Below are positions 40,479 through 47,863 of a DNA stretch of 64,000 nt, piece by piece. How positions within the stretch are numbered: position 1 is the first letter of the stretch; the number at the start of each line of letters is the position of its first letter. The DNA comes from Streptomyces halobius. GTDB taxonomy: Bacteria; Actinomycetota; Actinomycetes; Streptomycetales; Streptomycetaceae. The stretch lies in NCBI RefSeq assembly GCF_023277745.1, contig NZ_CP086322.1, forward strand, positions 5,766,001 to 5,830,000, read 5' to 3'. The notes under the pieces were generated by a model. That model made no database searches and was not told where the DNA came from. It saw nothing but the letters and a program-made list of their open reading frames with translations. The translations under genes and the position numbers were made by a program.

Positions 40479-41297
40479 GTGATCAACGCGAACGAGGTAA
40501 TCGGAAGCCACAACGTTCTGTTCGTCACGTTCGACTCATTGCGCTACGACGTAGCGCGGGCAACCACGCACGGTGGCCGAACTCCAAATCTGGAAAACCT
40601 GCTCCCTGACGGACTCTGGGAAGAGCGCCGTACGCAAGGGTCCTTCACACTCCCCGCGCATGCGGCGTTCTTCTCCGGATTCCTGCCCGTTCCTTCCGGC
40701 CCGGAACGCCCCGGTAGGCTGCTCGCCTGCCACGCGATACGCGGCACCACGATCAAGAAGCAAACGTTCGTGTTCGACGCGCCCAACATCGTGGATGGAC
40801 TTTCCGGGCTGGGATACCGCACCGTGTGCATCGGCGGGGTCGGCTTCTTTTCCAACCAGACGAAGCTAGGTCGCGTTCTGCCGGGGCTCTTTCAAGAGAG
40901 CTACTGGAATCCGAAAACAGGAACGGACTGCCCGGACTCCACACGCCACCAAGTGGACATTGCCCTCAACGTGCTTCGGGAACAGGAAACAGGGAGTCTG
41001 CTATTCCTGTTCCTCAACATCCCTGCCACGCACACCCCGCACCATGTGTACCTACAGGGAGAAACGGTGGACACATGGGAAAGCCAATGCGCGGCACTCG
41101 CCTACGTGGACACTCAACTAGGCCGGCTATTCGACGCCATGCCAGACGCAGGACCATGGCTTGTCCTGCTGTGCGCCGACCACGGCGAAGCCTTCGGCGA
41201 AGACGGCTACCACGGGCACGGCATTGCCCACCCCACGGTGTGGACCGTCCCCTACGCGGAAAGCCTCATGCCTCTACCGGCCGCACCGCACCACTGA
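40479..41297 (+). CDS. sulfatase/alkaline-phosphatase-fold hydrolase
   Basis: 272 aa; GTG start. Metal ligands in VLFVTFDSLRYDVARA (N-terminal Asp) and LLCADHGEAFGEDGYHGHGI (Asp-His, then His). The nucleophile region is GSFTLPAHAAFFSG, with Ser/Thr rather than the Cys-x-Pro-x-Arg of true sulfatases, so a phosphoesterase or phosphoglycerol-type transferase activity is more likely. It resembles the STM4013-type group. Short for the family (usually 270-500 aa). No signal peptide, so it acts in the cytoplasm. Confidence 0.78.
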   Translation: MINANEVIGSHNVLFVTFDSLRYDVARATTHGGRTPNLENLLPDGLWEERRTQGSFTLPAHAAFFSGFLPVPSGPERPGRLLACHAIRGTTIKKQTFVFDAPNIVDGLSGLGYRTVCIGGVGFFSNQTKLGRVLPGLFQESYWNPKTGTDCPDSTRHQVDIALNVLREQETGSLLFLFLNIPATHTPHHVYLQGETVDTWESQCAALAYVDTQLGRLFDAMPDAGPWLVLLCADHGEAFGEDGYHGHGIAHPTVWTVPYAESLMPLPAAPHH

Positions 41298-41391
41298 CAG
41301 ACTTCCGTCACGATCGGAAGGCCATGGGACAGGTCGAGCGATCGGGGCGGGTGCAAGTGCACCACCTGACTGAAGAAGGAGGGAACGCCAC

Positions 41392-41532
41392 ATGAGAGAC
41401 ATGCGGTTCATTACCGCCGCCGATGGCGGAGGGGACGAAGACGACGGCCACCCCGGCCAGCCCTGGGAGCCGCCCCCGCCGCCGCCCCCGGACGGCGAGA
41501 TGCCGCCCGGCGATGGGACTCACCGCAAGTGA
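41392..41532 (+). CDS. 46-aa Asp-Gly/proline-rich peptide, candidate RiPP precursor
   Basis: Excellent RBS (GAAGGAGGGAACGCC) before ATG. Sequence begins MRDMRFITAADGGGDEDDG and continues with HPGQPWEPPPPPPPDGE then MPPGDGTHRK. Four Asp-Gly pairs occur, the bond most prone to aspartimide formation. The stop TGA overlaps the GTG of the PCMT-like methyltransferase, so both are made together. A short acidic peptide coupled to such an enzyme is the plan of imiditides, RiPPs whose Asp is methylated and cyclised. Product identity is inferred; no other maturation enzyme is adjacent except the two upstream genes. Confidence 0.65.
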   Translation: MRDMRFITAADGGGDEDDGHPGQPWEPPPPPPPDGEMPPGDGTHRK

Positions 41533-42701
41533 CGCTCACCTCTGAGCAGGAAGGCCGCGCCGGTGACGAGCTGGCGCGGTCCCTCCTCGAAACAGGAGCC
41601 CTGACGCCCGAGTGGGCGCAGACGTTCAGGGCCGTACCACGCAAGCTGTTCTTGCCGGATCTCATCTGGGCGCACGACATGGCCACCGGGCGCAGCGTCC
41701 CCCTCTCCCGGAACGACGACCCCGAAGGGTGGGCGCGGGCCGCTTACGCGAACGTCCCCCTCGTCATCCAGTGGGACGACGGAAAGCACACGGGCACCGC
41801 GCCGGGAACCGTGCCCACCAGTTCGGCGAGCATGCCGTCAGTCGTGGCCGCGATGCTTCGCGACCTGGACGTAAGCGACGGTATGCGGGTGCTCGAAGTT
41901 GGCACCGGTACGGGTTGGAACTCCGGACTCCTCGCCCATCGGTTGGGCAGCGCGAACGTGGTCAGCGTCGAGATTGACGGTGCGGTGACCGAACAGGCCC
42001 GGGGAGCGTTGAAGCGGGCCGGGCTCAGCCCCGAGGTAATCCACGGGGACGGGGCGGACGGCTGGGCGCACGGAGCACCGTATGACCGTGTGATCGTCAC
42101 GGCAGGGGTGCGAGCCGTCCCGCCGCACTGGTTGGAACAGACACGGCCAGGCGGGATCATCCTTGCCCCCTGGGGCACCCACTACAGCGACCAAGACGCA
42201 CTCATCCGGCTGACCATGGGGAAGGACGGCAGCGCGACAGGGCCGTTCCTGCGCATGGTCGAGTTCATGAAGCTACGGGATCAGCGATTGGACTGGAACA
42301 GGTTCCGGGATCACGTGCCAGAGTTCCCCGGCAACGCGGACGTGTCCAGTACGCCGGTCACCTTGGCAGATCTGGGGGACCGCTACGAGTCCGTACGGTT
42401 TGCGATGGGGCTGCGTGTGCCCGACTGTGCCCATGTGGTCAACCGGTCAGATGCGGGGACAGGGAAGGCGTGGTTCTTCGACCTGACGAGCCGGTCATGG
42501 GCAGCCGCCGTTTTCCGGAGTGGTGAGCCGGAGGCCACGGTCTACCAGTCGGGGCCACGTCGCTTGTGGGACGAGGTAGAGGCGGCCTATCGGTGGTGGG
42601 TCAGCCGGGGCAAGCCAGAGCACACCCGGTTTGGCCTCACCATCACCCCAGAGGGACAGCGGGCATGGCTGGACGAGCCGGCCGACTCCTGGCCTCTGTG
42701 A
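41529..42701 (+). CDS. PCMT-like O-methyltransferase (RiPP type)
   Basis: 390 aa, nearly twice the 210 aa of repair-type protein-L-isoaspartate methyltransferase. The N-terminal part has FRAVPRKLFLPDLIWAHDMA and the PCMT-specific TSSASMPSVVAAMLRDLDVS; SAM motif VLEVGTGTGWNSGLLAHRLG; then VIHGDGADGWAHGAPYDRVI and LEQTRPGGIILAPWG. The extra C-terminal domain (about 230-390) is the feature of PCMT homologues in lanthipeptide, lasso, graspetide and imiditide clusters. It probably methylates Asp in the 46-aa peptide, which then closes to aspartimide. Confidence 0.85.
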   Translation: MTLTSEQEGRAGDELARSLLETGALTPEWAQTFRAVPRKLFLPDLIWAHDMATGRSVPLSRNDDPEGWARAAYANVPLVIQWDDGKHTGTAPGTVPTSSASMPSVVAAMLRDLDVSDGMRVLEVGTGTGWNSGLLAHRLGSANVVSVEIDGAVTEQARGALKRAGLSPEVIHGDGADGWAHGAPYDRVIVTAGVRAVPPHWLEQTRPGGIILAPWGTHYSDQDALIRLTMGKDGSATGPFLRMVEFMKLRDQRLDWNRFRDHVPEFPGNADVSSTPVTLADLGDRYESVRFAMGLRVPDCAHVVNRSDAGTGKAWFFDLTSRSWAAAVFRSGEPEATVYQSGPRRLWDEVEAAYRWWVSRGKPEHTRFGLTITPEGQRAWLDEPADSWPL

Positions 42702-42706
42702 GAGCA

Positions 42707-42747
42707 CCCCGCCCGTCTGTCCGCTCCCCCGTGGCAGACGGGCGGGG
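42707..42747 (+). terminator. terminator of cargo cluster
   Basis: CCCCGCCCGTCTG - 15 nt - CAGACGGGCGGGG, perfect 13 bp. Ends the run of four genes. Confidence 0.85.
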
Positions 42748-42789
42748 CTCTCTGCCTCACTGTCAGACCCCGCCTCTACCCTGCGCAGC

Positions 42790-42963
42790 ATGAACGACGC
42801 ACCCGGCGCCAAGATCAACCAACGCATGTACGAACTACGCGCCGAAGGGCTCACGGTCCCGGAGACCACCGCGCGCCTGGAGGCCGAGGGCTACCGCGTA
42901 CCGGGCAACGCTCTGCCGGACAATTCCCAGGAACGCCCATCCGGTGACCGGACAACCGCATAG
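42790..42963 (+). CDS. small protein with HTH-like helix pair
   Basis: 57 aa: GAKINQRMYELRAEGLTVPE then TTARLEAEGYRVPG. The helix - turn - helix spacing (GLTVPETTARLEAEGY) suggests DNA binding. There is no RBS, but a TACCCT-like -10 lies about 10 bp before ATG, so it may be leaderless. It sits between two terminators. Confidence 0.5.
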   Translation: MNDAPGAKINQRMYELRAEGLTVPETTARLEAEGYRVPGNALPDNSQERPSGDRTTA

Positions 42964-42973
42964 GATCAACACG

Positions 42974-43016
42974 GCCCCGTCTATCCGCTCCCCCCGTGGC
43001 GGATGGGCGGGGTTTT
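42974..43016. terminator. terminator between convergent genes
   Basis: CCCCG plus ATCCGC pair with GCGGAT plus CGGGG; TTTT follows on the plus strand. Confidence 0.7.
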
Positions 43017-43074
43017 GCCGTTGCCCGGCGGCCGTGTCCGGAACCAAAAGACCGCCGGGCCGGTCTGTCACAGG

Positions 43075-43905
43075 TCACGCGGCCAGTTCTTCCAGGTACC
43101 GGCGGCCCGTCCGGTCGGAGACGTTCAGCTTGGAGGCCAGGGTGGAGCCGTTGACCGGCTGGCCGTCCGCCTCCAAGGCGGCCACGGCCTCCCGGATCTC
43201 CTCCACCGCCCGGCCACGCGGCCCGGACCTCCGCGTCCGGACAACCTCCAGGCCCGGGATCGTGTCCGCCTGTCCGGCTCCACCATCGATCACGGACAGC
43301 TCCGCTGGCGGTGACGGAGCGGCCACCACCTCCGCCTCAGTGTCCGCGTCGGTGTCCGCCAACTCCCGACCGTCGATCGCCTCCGCGTTCCTCGGCTCCT
43401 GGCCGGACACGCCCGTGACCGTCTCGGCGGAATCCGCGGCGGCCACCACCGGCTCCTCCACGGCCACCCGGTGGGCCCTGGCCACCATGTGCATGATGTG
43501 CGCGACCACGACCGGCGGCACGGCGGACACAGCAGCCACCAGCCACGCGGACGAAGCGGCGAACCCGGCCGAAATCAGGTGCGCGGTCACCTGCGCGGCC
43601 AGGGCCAGAGCGAGAGCCCCAGCGGCCCCCACAACGGCCGTTCCCCGGCCGGGCGCCCCCTTGGGTCGGGAGTCCACGAACATGGCCGCCACGGCCGCGT
43701 ACACGGACACGCAGACCGGCATGAGCCACGCGACCCACGGCGACCACCCGGCCAGGACGGCCAGGGAGTATTCCCCGGGCGCGGACATGACGAGCGCGGC
43801 GGCCAACACGATGAAAGCGGCCGGGCGGGCGTACCAGGGAAGAGCAACGGCAGACACAAGGAACCTCAGAGCGTCGTACGGGGAAGAAGCGGTGGGGGCG
43901 GTCAC
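43075..43905 (-). CDS. membrane protein with C-terminal HTH, DUF2637/SpdB-like
   Basis: 276 aa. Four to five membrane segments in the first 140 residues (YARPAAFIVLAAALVMSAPG, WVAWLMPVCVSVYAAVAAMF, AVVGAAGALALALAAQVTAH, SAWLVAAVSAVPPVVVAHIM). An acidic linker follows, then a winged-helix-like end (ALEADGQPVNGSTLASKLNV SDRTGRRYLEEL). The layout matches DUF2637/SpdB-type proteins of Streptomyces plasmids and integrative elements, which act in intramycelial plasmid spread. Its place in a phage is unusual. GTG start overlaps the upstream gene's stop. Confidence 0.75.
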   Translation of the reverse strand: MTAPTASSPYDALRFLVSAVALPWYARPAAFIVLAAALVMSAPGEYSLAVLAGWSPWVAWLMPVCVSVYAAVAAMFVDSRPKGAPGRGTAVVGAAGALALALAAQVTAHLISAGFAASSAWLVAAVSAVPPVVVAHIMHMVARAHRVAVEEPVVAAADSAETVTGVSGQEPRNAEAIDGRELADTDADTEAEVVAAPSPPAELSVIDGGAGQADTIPGLEVVRTRRSGPRGRAVEEIREAVAALEADGQPVNGSTLASKLNVSDRTGRRYLEELAA

Positions 43906-44825
43906 GCGGCCACGGCGGACCGGTGGGCCCGCATCGCGGCGCGGATCTCGGAAGCGCGGACGACCACGGCCGGGTCCGGCTCAGAGTCGGCGGCCAGGGC
44001 CTGGAGGTCCGGGTGGACCTGGACCCCGGAGCACACGGCGCAGATGCCGGAAGGCTGGCCGACGGGGAGCGGATTACGGCACTGGCCGCAATCGACGTAC
44101 CGAGCCCAGGAGCGGCGCGGCTCTGGCAATTTCCGGGTGAGTCGGTCGGCCACCAACTTGGCAGCGGAGTGGACCTTGGCCGGGAGATCGTGAACCAGAG
44201 CATCCGCGATCTCCACGGCGGAGGCGCCGTTCTGGAGCCACTGAGCGGCCAGCGGGACCAGCCCCTGGACCTGACGCTGGGACAGACGGAGACGCACGTC
44301 CATGGTCGCCAGGCGAGCCAGCACGCGGGCCGCTTCCTGCCCCTGGTGGCCGTTCCCCTGGAAGCCCTCCCGTGCCGGAGCGGCCGGAGTCTGCACCTTG
44401 GCGACGGAGGGGGAGGGGAGGGGCTTTTCTGGAGTCTTAGAGGAGAGTTCCTTTACTCCCGTAGGGAGCGTTCCCGCGCTCCGAGCGGCCGGGTCACCGG
44501 TTCCCGGAGAGGCGGGAACCGGCGATTCCTGGGGGGTGTCGTAGACGAACGTCTCCGTCCAGACTCGCCCCGTCTCCGGGTCGCGGATGGTCCGGCGGAA
44601 GTAGTACCCGGCGTCCTCCAGCTCCTGGACGGCCTTAGAGACACCTCGGCGGCCGACGCCTGGGTTGCGGTCCGCAAGGGTGCGCACGTCTTCCTTGGCG
44701 CCGTCGGGAAGTGACAGAAGGTGAATGAGGATGCCGCGCGCCGTGAAGGACAGGCCCCGGTGTCGGGCGGCGGAGTTCGGGACGATCACGAAATCCCGGG
44801 GGTGGGACGTACGATGAACGCGCAC
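43902..44825 (-). CDS. winged-helix replication/regulatory protein
   Basis: 307 aa; GTG with AGGAG upstream. The N-terminal winged helix (FTARGILIHLLSLPDGAKED, GRRGVSKAVQELEDAGYYFR) resembles DnaD/RepA-type helix-turn-helix proteins of actinobacterial plasmids. The centre is a Pro/Ser linker, the next part is helical (LRLSQRQVQGLVPLAAQWLQ), and a zinc ribbon (CGQCRNPLPVGQPSGICAVC) lies near 250. Together with the SpdB-like gene it forms a two-gene leftward operon. Likely DNA-binding; exact role unknown. Confidence 0.75.
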   Translation of the reverse strand: MRVHRTSHPRDFVIVPNSAARHRGLSFTARGILIHLLSLPDGAKEDVRTLADRNPGVGRRGVSKAVQELEDAGYYFRRTIRDPETGRVWTETFVYDTPQESPVPASPGTGDPAARSAGTLPTGVKELSSKTPEKPLPSPSVAKVQTPAAPAREGFQGNGHQGQEAARVLARLATMDVRLRLSQRQVQGLVPLAAQWLQNGASAVEIADALVHDLPAKVHSAAKLVADRLTRKLPEPRRSWARYVDCGQCRNPLPVGQPSGICAVCSGVQVHPDLQALAADSEPDPAVVVRASEIRAAMRAHRSAVAA

Positions 44826-44850
44826 TGGGAGGCTTCAGCTCCTGGTGTCG

Positions 44851-44881
44851 GACCCCGGGGTGTTAGCGCACCGCCGGGGTC
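44851..44881. terminator. hairpin near attR
   Basis: GACCCCGG and CCGGGGTC, 8 bp perfect, 15-nt loop. It lies upstream of the leftward operon and could close any transcript coming from the host side or form part of that promoter zone. Confidence 0.5.
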
Positions 44882-44918
44882 GTCTGTATTCCGGACGAGT
44901 AGCGATCCGGGTTGTCCA

Positions 44919-44930
44919 TGGTGATCACCA
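44919..44930. promoter_or_regulatory. 12-bp perfect palindrome, candidate operator
   Basis: TGGTGATCACCA, in the 200-bp non-coding stretch between the leftward operon and attR. It lies about 95 bp upstream of the leftward start. Confidence 0.4.
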
Positions 44931-45005
44931 AGAACCTGCCCGAATCTCCGGAAACCCGCTGGTCAGAGCGCTAGAGTGCTGGCAGGCGGAAGGTCCGCTA
45001 CCGAT

Positions 45006-45048
45006 CTGTACTCTGTTTCAACCGGGTGGCGCATCGACTACCACATGG
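45006..45048. other. attR (prophage right attachment site), core GGGTGGC 45024-45030
   Basis: Phage side carries GTACT-CTGTTTC (45008-45019), the inverted match of GAAACAG and AGTAC near attL. Host side continues xthA at CGCATCGACTAC (RIDY). Reconstructed attP is arm - AACC - GGGTGGC - CGGTA - arm. Confidence 0.9.
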
Positions 45049-45158
45049 CCACGCCGGGTCTGGCGCGGCGGGCGGCGAAGGCATACGTGGAGCGGGCCGA
45101 GAGCTATGACACGCGGTGGAGTGATCACGCGCCGGTGACGGTGGCCTACGAGCTCTGA
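45024..45158 (+). pseudogene. xthA: exodeoxyribonuclease III, 3' part
   Basis: After the core: RIDYHMATPGLARRAAKAYV, then a region ending RWSDHAPVTVAYEL and TGA. Contains the catalytic Asp (R-I-D) and His (S-D-H) lost from the 5' part. It has no start of its own except a weak GTG/ATG, and is separated from its promoter by the prophage. Confidence 0.95.
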
Positions 45159-45265
45159 GGGGGTTACGGCCTCGACCTCTGCGGGGCTTACGGCCTTCGC
45201 GGCGCCGCTTCGGGCGGCCGGGGCCGGCCACTCGGACGGGCGGCTGTAGGGGCGGGGCGGGGTGG

Positions 45266-46096
45266 CTACTCGCCCGAGTCGTGCTCACCCTCGCGTTCCC
45301 GCAGCCACTCGTCGATTTCGGTGCGGACGCGGCGGTCCATGGCCATGGAGAGTTCCGCTTCGACGACGCCCTTGGAGAGAGGGCGGAGCTTTTCGATGGT
45401 CCGGGCGATGCGGCTGACCTCTTCCGGGGTGGGGGGATCCTCGGCGGAGGCGCGCTCCAGGACGTCGGAGAGGACGTGGGTGCGGATGAGGGTGGTGAAG
45501 AGGTCGGCGAGGGCGTCGGCGTGGGCGCGTACCTGGCGGCCCGCTTCCAGGACGGCGGCGAGGGGGATGCCGTTGGCGACGAGGTCGGTGGAGGCGTCCA
45601 GGAGGCGCTGGCTGATGTGGACGAACTCGTCGCCGTCGACGGTGAGATAGCCGAGGTCGAGGGAGGTGGAGAGGTTTTCGGGGGTGACGTCCCGGCTGAA
45701 GTGGTCGGCGAGCTGCTCGGGGGTGAGGCGGACCGGGGTCTCCTCGGACCAGGGCGTCACGATGGTGTCTTCGAGGCCCAGAAGTTCGCCGACGTCCCGT
45801 CCGCTCTCGAAGGCGGCGAGCAGTTCGGCTATGCCGCCGAGGGTGTGGCCGCGCTCCAGGAGGGCGCCGATGGTGCGCAGCCGGGCGAGATGGTGCTCGT
45901 TGTACCAGGCGATCCGGCCCTCGCGGCGCGGTGCGGGGATCAGCTTGCGTTCGCGGTAGAAGCGCAGCGTACGGACCGTGATGCCGGCAGCCTTGGCCAG
46001 CTCGGGCATGCGGAATTCGCGCTTCTCGCGCTGCTCGCCGACGCCTTCGCGGGCGTCTTCCCCGGCGATCGCCTTTTCGTTCTCGTTCGCTGCCAC
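45266..46096 (-). CDS. MerR-family regulator
   Basis: 276 aa; GTG start. HTH at residues 29-70 (RMPELAKAAGITVRTLRFYR, ERKLIPAPRREGRIAWYNEH), then a helix and a long C-terminal effector region of about 180 residues without Cys metal ligands. Divergent from the monooxygenase cluster (217 bp), which it probably controls. Confidence 0.92.
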   Translation of the reverse strand: MAANENEKAIAGEDAREGVGEQREKREFRMPELAKAAGITVRTLRFYRERKLIPAPRREGRIAWYNEHHLARLRTIGALLERGHTLGGIAELLAAFESGRDVGELLGLEDTIVTPWSEETPVRLTPEQLADHFSRDVTPENLSTSLDLGYLTVDGDEFVHISQRLLDASTDLVANGIPLAAVLEAGRQVRAHADALADLFTTLIRTHVLSDVLERASAEDPPTPEEVSRIARTIEKLRPLSKGVVEAELSMAMDRRVRTEIDEWLREREGEHDSGE

Positions 46097-46312
46097 TTGC
46101 TCACCCTATGCCGGGAACGTGTCGTGGGTCCGGGGTGCAACCGGCGGTAACTTCCTGGCGTCCGACCCCTACCGCTCGGTACGGAGGTGCCCTAGTCTCC
46201 ATCGTGCCAGTGATTGCTGGCGTGGTTGAAGTGGCGATCGATGGTGACGAGTGACGTCCGATGGCGTTCGATGGCGTCCGGGAAACGGCGTCCGATTCGG
46301 GAGGCGGGTGGC

Positions 46313-47863
46313 ATGGCCGAACGCGAGCAGAGGCATGTGCGGGTGGCGGTGATCGGATCGGGGTTCGGTGGCCTGGGGGCGGCGGTACGGCTGCGCCGCC
46401 AGGGGATCACCGACTTCGTGGTCCTGGAGCGGGCCGACTCGGTGGGCGGCACCTGGCGGGACAACAGCTATCCGGGCTGCGCGTGCGATGTGCCCTCGCA
46501 TCTGTACTCGTTCTCCTTCGCGCCCAACCCGGAGTGGCCGCGGAACTTCTCCGGGCAGCCGCACATCCGGGCGTATCTGGAGCGGGTGACGGACACGTTC
46601 GGGCTGCGTCCGCACATCCGCTTCAACTCCGAGGTGCGGAGCCTGCGGTGGAACGGCGATGAGCTGCACTGGGAGGTCGAGACGGCGGGTGGGGCGCTGA
46701 CCGCGGATGTGGTGGTCTCGGCCACTGGGCCACTGTCCGATCCGAAGATCCCGGACATTCCCGGGCTTGATGAATTCCCGGGCAGGGTCTTTCACTCGTC
46801 CCGTTGGGATCATGATTACTCGCTGCGCGGGAAGCGCGTGGCGGTGATCGGGACCGGCGCCTCGGCGATCCAGATCGTGCCGGCCATCCAGCCCGAGGTC
46901 GACCGGCTCACCCTCTTCCAGCGCACCCCCGCCTGGGTCCTGCCGCGCGCCGACCGGAAGATCACCGCCGCCGAGCGCTGGCTGCACACCGCGTTCCCGG
47001 CCACTCGCGCCGCCCGCCGCGGGCTGCTGTGGGGGATCAGGGAACTGCAGGTCAGCGCGTTCACCAAGCGTCCCAACGAGCTGGGACTGATCGAGGCTCT
47101 GGCCAAGAACCATATGAAGCGGGCGGTCAAGGATCCGGCCCTGCGCGCCACGCTCACCCCCGATTACCGGATCGGCTGCAAGCGCATCCTGCTCTCCAAC
47201 AGCTATTACCCGGCGCTTGCGCAGCCCAATGTGGACGTGGTCGCGGAGGGGCTGACGGAGGTGCGGGGGAATGTGCTGGTGGGATCCGACGGAAGCGAGG
47301 TCGAGGCCGATGCGGTGGTCTTCGGCACCGGATTCCATGTGACGGACATGCCGATAGCGCATCGCGTCACCGGCGCCAACGGGACGACGCTGGCCGAGGA
47401 GTGGAAGGACGGGATGGAGTCGCTGCGTGGTGCGAGCGCGGCCGGGTTCCCCAACTTCCTGACCATCATCGGTCCCAACACCGGCCTGGGGAACAGCTCG
47501 ATGATCCTGATGATCGAGGCCCAGCTGAACTACATGGCGGATTTCCTGCGCCAGTTGGACACCCTCGGCGGGAAGATCGCGCTGAGTGCCCGGCCGGAGG
47601 CGGTGCGGGAATGGACCCGCAAGATCCAGAAGCGGATGGAGCGCACGGTGTGGAACACCGGAGGCTGTGACAGCTGGTATCTGGACGCCAACGGGCGTAA
47701 CACCACGGTCTGGCCGGGGACGACCTCGGAGTTCAAGAAGGTGACGCGGCAGGTAGATCTGGCGGAGTACGAGGTGTTGCGGGTGCCGGGGGCGGGGGCG
47801 CGGCCCGGCGCCGGTGCGTCCGCCGGTATACCCGCCGGCACGTCCGCAGGGGTGGTCGCATGA
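46313..47863 (+). CDS. Baeyer-Villiger-type flavin monooxygenase
   Basis: 516 aa from ATG 46313. FAD Rossmann motif VAVIGSGFGGLGAAV, the family fingerprint FPGRVFHSSRWDHD (F-x-G-x3-H-x3-W), NADPH motif VAVIGTGASAIQIV and a late VFGTGFHVTDMP. Inserts one oxygen next to a ketone (or oxidises a heteroatom) using NADPH and O2. Start at 46214 would add 33 residues and is unlikely. Followed by an ester hydrolase and an SDR: oxidation of an alcohol, insertion of oxygen, hydrolysis of the ester. Confidence 0.9.
   Translation: MAEREQRHVRVAVIGSGFGGLGAAVRLRRQGITDFVVLERADSVGGTWRDNSYPGCACDVPSHLYSFSFAPNPEWPRNFSGQPHIRAYLERVTDTFGLRPHIRFNSEVRSLRWNGDELHWEVETAGGALTADVVVSATGPLSDPKIPDIPGLDEFPGRVFHSSRWDHDYSLRGKRVAVIGTGASAIQIVPAIQPEVDRLTLFQRTPAWVLPRADRKITAAERWLHTAFPATRAARRGLLWGIRELQVSAFTKRPNELGLIEALAKNHMKRAVKDPALRATLTPDYRIGCKRILLSNSYYPALAQPNVDVVAEGLTEVRGNVLVGSDGSEVEADAVVFGTGFHVTDMPIAHRVTGANGTTLAEEWKDGMESLRGASAAGFPNFLTIIGPNTGLGNSSMILMIEAQLNYMADFLRQLDTLGGKIALSARPEAVREWTRKIQKRMERTVWNTGGCDSWYLDANGRNTTVWPGTTSEFKKVTRQVDLAEYEVLRVPGAGARPGAGASAGIPAGTSAGVVA

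Larger units (their letters stand above)
2307..45030. mobile_element. integrated siphovirus prophage, about 42.7 kb
   Basis: Bounded by attL and attR inside xthA. It carries a large serine integrase and gp3-like directionality factor, a full head-tail-lysis module (7593-25276), a replication module (25561-32561) and a regulatory/cargo zone (33161-44825). Length, serine integrase, gp3-like protein, primase-helicase and family A polymerase recall the phiC31/phiBT1 group of Streptomyces phages, but gene order and accessory content differ in places. The large terminase is frameshifted, so packaging competence is doubtful. Confidence 0.95.

Noticed and set aside
44976..45158. A 60-codon frame beginning before the attR core
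   Set aside because: It is the xthA 3' end fused to phage sequence; not a separate gene.
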